The notes beneath the pieces were generated by a model, which was not told the origin of the DNA, did not search any database, and saw only the letters and a list, made by a program, of their open reading frames with translations. From Lolium rigidum (Eukaryota; Streptophyta; Magnoliopsida; Poales; Poaceae): DNA of 64,000 bases. How positions within the stretch are numbered: the stretch's first letter is position 1; the number at the start of each line of letters is the position of its first letter. This document shows, in pieces, positions 58,306 to 64,000 of this stretch. A program made the position numbers and the translations under genes. Location of the stretch: contig NC_061509.1 of NCBI RefSeq assembly GCF_022539505.1, positions 214,048,254-214,112,253 on the forward strand. Reading direction: 5' to 3'.

Positions 58306-58570
58306 GGTAACAAAAGTAACTAAAATTTTTTTGTATTTTTAATATAGAGTGCAAGACAATAAAGCAAACTAGATAAAGTAAATGCAAGTAAACTAATTTT
58401 TTTGTGTGTTTTCGATATAGCAAACAAGATAGCAAATAAAGTAAAACTAGCAACTAATTTTTTTGTATTTTGATTTAGTGCAGCAAACAAAGTAGTAAAT
58501 AAAATAAAGCAAGACAAAAACAAAGTAAAGAGATTGAGAAGTGGAGACTCCCCTTGCAGCGTGTCTTGAT

Positions 58571-58589
58571 CTCCCCGGCAACGGCGCCA
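58571..58589 (-). other. Primer binding site of element D
   Basis: The minus strand reads TGGCGCCGTTGCCGGGGAG, the frequent plant Gypsy PBS often ascribed to tRNA-Asp, 11 bases inside the LTR. Confidence 0.88.
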
Positions 58590-58600
58590 GAAAATATGCT

Positions 58601-60197
58601 TGATGGCGTGTATTTCACACGTTCGTTGGGCAACCCCGAGAGGAAGGTATGATGAGCACAGCAGCAAGTTTTCCCTCAGAAAGAAACCAAGGTTTATCGA
58701 ACCAGGAGGAGCCAAGAAGCACGTTGAAGGTTGATGGCGGCGGGATGTAGTGCGGCGCAACACCAGAGATTCCGGCGCCAACGTGGAACCCGCACAACAC
58801 AACCAAACTACTTTGCCCCAACGAAACAGATGAGGTTGTCAATCTCACCGGCTTGCTCGTAACAAAGGATTAACCGTATTGTGTGGAAGATGATTGTTTG
58901 CAGAGAACAAGTAGAACAAGTATTGCAGTAGATTGTATTTCAAGTAAAGAGAATTGGACCGGGGTCCACAGTTCACTAGAGGTGTCTCTCCCATAAGACG
59001 AACATCATGTTGGGTGAACAAATTACGGTTGGGCAATTGACAAATAAAGAGAGCATGACAATGCACATACATATCATGATGAGTATAGTGAGATTTAATT
59101 GGGCATTACGACAAAGTACATAGACCGCCATCCAACCGCATCTATGCCTAAAAAGTCCACCTTCGAGGTTATCGTCCGAACCCCTCCAGTATTAAGTTGC
59201 TAAGCAACAGTACAATTGCATTAAGTATGGTGCGTAATGTAATCAACAACTACATCCTTAGACATAGCATCAATGTTTTATCCCTAGTGGCAACAGCACA
59301 ACACAACCTTAGAACTTTCGTCACTCGTCCCGGTGTCAATGCGGGCATGAACCCACTATCGAGCATAAGTACTCCCTCTTGGAGTTAAAAGTAAAAACTT
59401 GGCCGGAGCCTCTACTAGAAACGGAGAGCATGCAAGATCATAAACAACACATAAGCATAACTTTGATAATCAACATAACAAGTATTCTCTATTCATCGGA
59501 TCCCAACAAACGCAACATATAGAATTACATATAGATGATCTTGATCATGATAGGCAGCTCACAAGATCCGACAATGATAGCACAATGGGGAGAAGACAAC
59601 CATCTAGCTACTGCTATGGACCCATAGTCCAGGGGTAGACTACTCACTCATCACTCCGGAGGCGACCATGGCGGTGTAGAGTCCTCCGGGAGATGATTCC
59701 CCTCTCCGGCAGGGTGCCGGAGGCGATCTCCGGGATCCCCCGAGATGGGATCGGCGGCGACGGCGTCTCGCAATGTTTTCCGTATCGTGGCTCTCGGTAT
59801 CGGGGGTTTCGTCACGGAGGCTATTTGTAGGCGGAAGGGCAAGTCAAGAGGCGGCACGGGGGCCCACACCACGGGCCGGCGCGGCCAAGGGTGGGGCCGC
59901 GCCGCCCTAGGGTTTGGCCACCCCGTGGCCCCTCTCCGTCTCGTCTTCGGTCTTCCGGAAGCTTCGTGAGAAAATAGGCCTCTGGGCTTTTATTTCGTCC
60001 AATTCCGAGAATATTCCTTTACTAGGATTTCGAAACCAAAAACAGCAGAAAACAAAGAATTGGCACTTCGGCATCTTGTTAATAGGTTAGTTCCAGAAAA
60101 TGCACGAATATGATATAAAGTGTGCATAAAACATGTAGATAACATCAATAATGTGGCATGGAACACAAGAAATTATCGATACGTTGGAGACGTATCA
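58601..60197 (-). repeat. 5' LTR of element D
   Basis: 1597 bp, TGATACGTCTCC to CGCCATCA on the minus strand, near-identical to 53236-54837. Confidence 0.92.
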
Positions 60198-60202
60198 GCG
60201 GC

Positions 60203-60575
60203 GCAGGAGGGGCACTAGGGCGCCCTCCCCACCTGGCGGCGCGGCCAGGCCTGGGCCCGCGCACAGGTGTGGTGTGGTGGCCCCCTGGCCCGCCTCCGAC
60301 TCTCCTTCGGTGTTCTGGAGACTTCCGGGAAAAATAAGATATTTGGTCTTTGTTTCGTATTTGGTCTTCGTTTCGTCGAATTCCGAGAATATTGCCCGAA
60401 CAGCCTTTCTGGAACCAAAAACAGCAGAAAACAGGAACTGGCACTGTGGCATCTTATTAATAGGTTAGTTCCGGAAAATGCATGAAATCATTATAAAGTG
60501 CGAGCAAAACATGTAGGTATTGTCATAAAACTAGCATGGAACATCAGAAATTATAGATACGTTGGAGACGTATCA
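60203..60575 (-). mobile_element. Solo LTR C, right (5') part
   Basis: On the minus strand it begins TGATACGTCTCCAACGTATC, so C belongs to the same broad LTR group as D, though the bodies differ. Flanked by TSD CATAG at 60576-60580. Confidence 0.82.
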
Positions 60576-60580
60576 CATAG

Positions 60581-61160
60581 TCATGAAGCTCATATCCAAT
60601 GCCTCTAGCAAACTCCTCCCATGTGGCCTCCATCACATGCTCCCTAGTCATCCATCTCAACGAGCGAAAACCTCCTTCATCCTCAAGGAAGACAGCTGTG
60701 GCATAGAATTGGCATATCACTTCCTTGGAGTAGTTGTGAGAGAAGGTCATCAGAGGTGTTAGTCCTTGTTCTTCACAAATCTCAAGAGCTTCCCCAAAAT
60801 ACTCGAGGTTGGAGTTGAGTTCATCCATGCTGATGGAGTATTGGGGACAACAGTTGAATTCCTTGGCCCCATAGACTTCTTTGTAGATCCTCTCTTGGTC
60901 GGCATGATAGAAGAAGGGATTGGGGCATTGACGAGCATTCCTTGGTAGCAAATATGGATTGGCTCCTCTTACTTGCAAGAATTGGGCTTTCTTGAGCTCT
61001 ACCATCGACTTTTGAGGGCCTTGGGCTGTCCTTCTGCCAGCTGCTGCATCCCTCTGACGCTTGGTGAGCCTAGCGGGAACGATCTCCTCTTGCTCATCTT
61101 CATCTCGATGACGACGAGAGGGTCGCTTAACCTTGCCGCCACCACGGGTCCTAGGTGCAC
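60581..61160 (-). pseudogene. ORF1-like gene of element B, N-terminal part
   Basis: Begins after a good acceptor (TTTGCTATTCACAG, 61161-61174) with a basic segment RTRGGGKVKRPSRRHRDEDE and ARLTKRQRDAAAGRR, a possible nuclear signal. Then SMVELKKAQFLQVRGANPYL, FYHADQERIYKEVYG, and a helical part up to GIGYELHD at the LTR C junction. Same frame as 51158-52052 across the insertion. The open frame extends formally to ATG 61632, but that upstream part crosses into LTR E and is not believed. An upstream exon is therefore probably missing. Confidence 0.68.
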
Positions 61161-61487
61161 CTGTGAATAGCAAAGGTTTGGGGGAATAGGGGATACGTGC
61201 ACAAGCCACGAAATTAAGGATCAAAGAGGACACTAACTGATAAGGGAGCGACCCACTGGATCCTCCTTGGTTGATGCCCGATCTTTCACAGCGAGAACCT
61301 GGGGTAGAGAATCCTCCCAACAACGCGATGAACGCAGCCTGGAGAAGAGGGAACGAATCCAGCAAGCAACGGATCGATGAAACGACCGCCTCAAACCAAG
61401 AGCTAGACAATCCTTGATGAACGCAAGAACCTTCGCAGCGGATAAAATAGATAACGGCAACGCCGTACCCCTGGAGGGATGATACAC

Positions 61488-62641
61488 TGTTGCCTACCAA
61501 AACCCACCGGTGAGCAGCGACGGGCAACACGGAGAGCCGGGAGGCTCCCAGGACTGCTGGTGGATCCTGGTCCCTCGGGCAACGGCCCGCAATGCTCCGG
61601 CACACGTCCCGGCTGGTGCAAGGGCGTGCCACCTGACCTATACCTGGTCAGGAAGGTGATGGATTGCTTCGATTAGTTTCCTGCATGGCAAACACGTAAA
61701 CATTAAATACGAGCCCCGATCGGCTCTTAGGTTGCCTTGTGGATCGGCTCGAAGAGCCGATCGCCCCATGGTTCACGTTGGATTTACAATGACATGGGGA
61801 TCCTGCTTTATCAATATCAAGTTAAACCAATCTACGACAGTCTAGGGTTTTCACCGCATAACTGGAACATCCTACGCGTAGTTGAGCCTAGCAGATACGT
61901 AAGATGATGGAAAATCAGCCCTAAAGAGGCCTAAAAACCGACATGAAGTTGATCCCCGGAATAATCCCTCTAGGACTTAATAAACCATACCTTATGCATT
62001 ACCGGATCGTTCAAACCGTTTGCAAGGCCTAACTATGCGGATATCAAACCAATCCTTGAAGAACAAGGAACAACTATAACGGATCAGATCTACTAAATAA
62101 AGAACAAGCAAGATGCTGCCCTTACACTTGGATAGGTGTAAGGGCAGCTAGATATTGAGGGGTAGCGTAGCTAAGCAAGCATATCATGAAAGTAACGACG
62201 TCAGCCCCAAAACATCTACGATAAGGGTGTTGGTCGCCATCAAAAAGGCTTCAGCACGAGCAACACCAACAACGAATAAACTGATACTGCCTAGATCGCA
62301 AGATGCGATCTAGGCAGCATGTTGCTTACCCGGGAGAAACCCTCGAAACAAGGGGTGGCGATGCGCCTAGATTGGTTTGTTGTGAACGTGATCGTCCTCC
62401 TTTCTCAATAACCCTATGTACATATTTATAGTCCGTGGACTTTCTATCTTAGGAATAAACCTAGCTGTGTACGACTAAACTTTATCTCTTAATTCTAAAT
62501 CTACCATAATATACACATACACGGGCAATCTAGCCCAAATTCTCGCACAAGGCCGATTCAGAGACACTTCATATGCATGTCCTCTAAGCCCTTCTTCGAT
62601 CACGGCCCATCTCCGGACTTGGTTAAAATCTGGTGATAACA
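61488..62641 (-). repeat. 3' LTR of element E
   Basis: 1154 bp. Minus strand TGTTATCACCAGATTTTAACC start and GGTAGGCAACA end; the start is firm (PPT next to it), the end is the best TG...CA match next to B-like sequence. It contains repeated GATCGGCTC / GAGCCGATC inverted motifs (61720-61770) and an inverted repeat GCTGCCCTTACAC / GTGTAAGGGCAGC (62114-62141). Confidence 0.72.
62114..62141. repeat. Strong hairpin in LTR E
   Basis: GCTGCCCTTACAC, loop of about 8 bases, GTGTAAGGGCAGC: a 13-base perfect stem. A second, CTGCCTAGATCGCA / TGCGATCTAGGCAG, lies at 62287-62316. On the minus strand they lie mid-LTR and could form RNA structure. Confidence 0.75.
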
Positions 62642-62660
62642 AATGCCCCCCTGGTTTTGG
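62642..62660 (-). other. Polypurine tract of element E
   Basis: The minus strand reads CCAAAACCAGGGGGGCATT before the LTR start TGTTATC. Confidence 0.8.
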
Positions 62661-62918
62661 CAATGATAATTTCAAAACCACTCTGTTTTTTCTTCGTAGG
62701 GTCACGTCGTGGCAGAGCAGAAACGTCACAGTATCCTTTCATCATGATGCCTTGCCTTCTCAACTTCTCTGCATGATTTGACAGTTTTGGCACCATGTCC
62801 TCGGAAACCGCCACAACATTAAATCTCCACTATATCCCCTTTTATTTAACCGCGTCGAGCAACTCGCTTCTTCATCCCCCTGCTCAGTACTAGCCATCGA
62901 AAAGCCCTCCTCTACACC

Positions 62919-63422
62919 ATGGACTCCTCCTCCTCTGCTTCATCGGCTCTCTCCTTCCAGTCCTCTTCCTCGAGTGAGCCGATGCCGGAGTACAACCAGA
63001 TGGAGGCGTACAATAAGCGCGCTCCCAAGCATTGGGATGAGAGAGACTGGGATTTCGACTTCGTGCCAGATGGCCCACCCCTGACTGTCGTTGGGTCAGA
63101 TGATGACTTGCCCCTGACCGACGGGGAGGACGACCTCCGGTTCCTCGTCGACGGGGAACTGGAGGCGGAGAGTGAGGATGACCTCTTCTCCTGGGGTGAC
63201 TTTACCTCCTCCGACGAAGAGGAGGAAGAGGAGGACGACACCTCCTCCGACGAGCCGCCGGCGAAGCGCTTCCGCGCCGGGTCGGATGATGATGACGACG
63301 ACAACGACGACGAGGAGGAAGAAGCCCCTGCCGAGGGCTACGGCAGCAGCGACGAGGAGCTCGCCAGCAGCAGCGCCGACGGCGGCTACGACGGCGACGA
63401 CGAGGGCAGCGACGGCCCTTAG
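62919..63422 (+). CDS. Antisense acidic protein gene of element E
   Basis: 167 codons, complete and open, opposite to the strand of E. The N-terminus is Ser-rich (MDSSSSASSALSFQSSSSSE), then YNQMEAYNKRAPKHWDERDW, then Asp/Glu-rich blocks to the end (SSDEEEEEEDDT, SDDDDDDNDDEEEEA). No known catalytic domain and no membrane segment. CTTCATCCCCC..TACACC leads into the ATG, and TTTTATTTAACC (62840-62851) about 70 bases upstream may be its TATA box. AATAAATCAATG at 63566-63577 may be its polyadenylation signal. It differs from the antisense genes of elements 1 and 2. A nuclear acidic chaperone-like or activator-like role is only a guess. Confidence 0.6.
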   Translation: MDSSSSASSALSFQSSSSSEPMPEYNQMEAYNKRAPKHWDERDWDFDFVPDGPPLTVVGSDDDLPLTDGEDDLRFLVDGELEAESEDDLFSWGDFTSSDEEEEEEDDTSSDEPPAKRFRAGSDDDDDDNDDEEEEAPAEGYGSSDEELASSSADGGYDGDDEGSDGP

Positions 63423-63584
63423 ATTAGGGACTACTAGCATAGGACTAGTAGTAGCAATCTGTTCTTCATTTGTTCTTCCTTTCCTGAGCAATCGGCTCTT
63501 CTCTGTAAGAATCCCCTCTTAATCAATGAAGAAGGATTCCATGCTTAATTCTTCCGATTATCAAAATAAATCAATGCTCAAAGA

Positions 63585-63830
63585 GCCGATGGCAACGCAT
63601 CGGTCGGTACCACAAACTCCAGCAAGGCCAGCCCCAAAATTCAAACGGTGACCTGTTGCTTGCTTGTGACAATTGTTCCTCTATAGTCGATGGCCACGCA
63701 TCGGCTTTTTAGTTCTAAAGTCGATGTTAGTGCATCGGCTGTGCTTTGCATATAAAATTTTTTTTACTGGCCGATTTCATGCATCGGCCCCCATATTAAT
63801 TGTTTACTGGCCGATTTCATGCATCGGCCC
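63585..63830. repeat. GCCGATG...GCATCGGC hairpin series in element E
   Basis: Five modules with a CGATG arm and a CATCGG arm: GCCGATGGCAACGCATCGGT (63583-63602), TCGATGGCCACGCATCGGCT (63688-63707), TCGATGTTAGTGCATCGGCT (63721-63740), and GCCGATTTCATGCATCGGC twice (63770, 63810). The last two lie in direct repeats of about 40 bases. Confidence 0.8.
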
Positions 63831-63837
63831 CCATATT

Positions 63838-64000
63838 TCACTGTCCATTATCCCACATACTCGGGAAATATTTCTTGAGATGCTGACCATTGACAGCCAC
63901 TGGGAACTTCGCACCACTCAGCTCCTCGAGCATGTATGCATTGCCCTTTAAAACTTGGTCGACCCTGTACGGCCCGTGCCAATTTGGAGACCATTTACCA
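63838..64000 (-). CDS. Integrase C-terminal domain of element E (partial, continues outside)
   Basis: From the window edge the minus strand reads WSPNWHGPYRVDQVLKGNAY, then MLEELSGAKFPVAVNGQHLK, then KYFPSMWDNGQ and stop TGA (63838-63840). This is the usual end of plant Gypsy integrases (GPY motif, NG..L..Y). It marks the 3' end of pol and the orientation of E. The catalytic core is outside the window. Confidence 0.85.
   Translation of the reverse strand, partial: GKWSPNWHGPYRVDQVLKGNAYMLEELSGAKFPVAVNGQHLKKYFPSMWDNGQ

Larger units (their letters stand above)
53236..60197 (-). mobile_element. Element D: full-length non-autonomous Gypsy-like LTR retrotransposon
   Basis: 6962 bp with TSD GCGGC. 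LTRs 53236-54837 and 58601-60197 show about 25 differences by eye (about 98.4% identity). PBS 58571-58589 and PPT 54838-54852 place it on the minus strand. The 3.76-kb internal region codes only for a Gag-like and a protease-like piece (57443-58305); the remaining 2.6 kb is noncoding. RT, RNase H and integrase are absent, so it moved with borrowed enzymes. The LTR start TGATACGTCTCCAACGTATC is a common Triticeae Gypsy terminus. Confidence 0.9.
49189..61487 (-). mobile_element. Element B: LTR retrotransposon with ORF1-like gene (5' part cut by element E)
   Basis: On the minus strand: ORF1-like gene (61160 to 51158, interrupted), noncoding sequence, PPT (50531-50546) and 3' LTR (49189-50530). 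No RT or integrase is present in the retained part, and no 5' LTR is in the window; element E abuts at 61487/61488. The gene resembles the Athila ORF1 / putative plant transposon protein class. Solo LTR C and full-length element D sit inside the gene. Superfamily therefore tentative. Confidence 0.7.
61488..64000 (-). mobile_element. Element E: Gypsy LTR retrotransposon, 3' part (rest outside window)
   Basis: On the minus strand: integrase C-terminus (64000-63838), spacer with an antisense gene (62919-63422, plus strand), PPT (62642-62660) and 3' LTR (61488-62641). The order pol, antisense gene, PPT, LTR is that of elements 1 and 2, but LTR and antisense protein are unrelated to theirs. It abuts the B gene, so it probably inserted in B. 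TSD would be TACAC (61483-61487), not verifiable here. Confidence 0.8.

Noticed and set aside
61161..61632. N-terminal extension of the element B gene up to ATG 61632
   Set aside because: It crosses into the LTR of element E and ignores a good splice acceptor at 61161; not homologous to the rest.
62912..63491. Minus-strand Ser-rich and Val-rich ORFs
   Set aside because: Mirror images of the acidic GA(C/G) codon runs of the plus-strand gene; simple composition artefact.
1..64000. CRISPR array, bacterial operon, rRNA or tRNA genes
   Set aside because: No regular repeat-spacer pattern; splice sites, LTRs and TATA boxes show plant nuclear DNA; no tRNA cloverleaf or rRNA sequence recognised.

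Overview
The window is repeat-dominated nuclear DNA of a grass, most probably a Triticeae cereal (wheat, barley, rye or a relative). This rests on nested LTR retrotransposons with Triticeae-type LTR termini, a 1.8-kb Copia LTR with a tRNA-iMet type primer site, a PIF/Harbinger-type transposon, a MITE, and one isolated intron-containing host gene. There is no bacterial, organellar or CRISPR content. Species and TE family names are inference; the structures (TG...CA ends, target-site duplications (TSDs), PBS, PPT, reading frames, splice sites) were read directly.

1-24.5 kb is a nested block. A minus-strand Copia element (F; 5' LTR 22193-23949, PBS 22178-22192, pre-integrase remnant 8759-8905) was hit twice by plus-strand Gypsy elements of Tat type. 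Element 1 (left end outside the window, 3' LTR 8211-8753) has gag and protease but no RT, RNase H or integrase. Element 2 (9784-20610, TSD CCTGG) has protease, RT, two RNase H domains and integrase but has lost the gag capsid core. Both carry, antisense between the protein genes and the 3' LTR, the same 5-exon gene (Transposase_28-like N-terminus, acidic linker, coiled coil), then a second small antisense block. All of these coding regions are now broken.

24.5-37 kb is the least repeat-dense part. It holds the only intact host gene seen, a two-exon R2R3-MYB transcription factor (27133-28201, minus), a decayed VQ-motif gene fragment (about 31690-32030, minus), a MITE (31063-31332) and a 1.67-kb PIF/Harbinger-type element (33331-34999, TSD TAA).

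37-49 kb holds a solo LTR (37935-40507, TSD GCGCT) inside an older relic, an unusual roughly 1-kb-period degenerate tandem array (about 42330-46320) interrupted by a foreign 490-bp segment, and low-complexity AT-rich arrays.

49.2-61.5 kb is a minus-strand retrotransposon B (3' LTR 49189-50530) whose ORF1-like gene is split by solo LTR C (TSD CATAG). C is itself split by full-length non-autonomous element D (53236-60197, TSD GCGGC). From 61488 to the right edge lies the 3' part of another minus-strand Gypsy element E: LTR, an intact antisense acidic ORF, and the integrase C-terminus at the window edge. E appears to have inserted into B.

Functionally the window is a stratified record of TE insertion around a single MYB gene. 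The recurring theme is antisense accessory genes lodged between the protein genes and the 3' LTR of Gypsy elements (elements 1, 2 and E), and complementary partial elements that could only have moved by sharing proteins.
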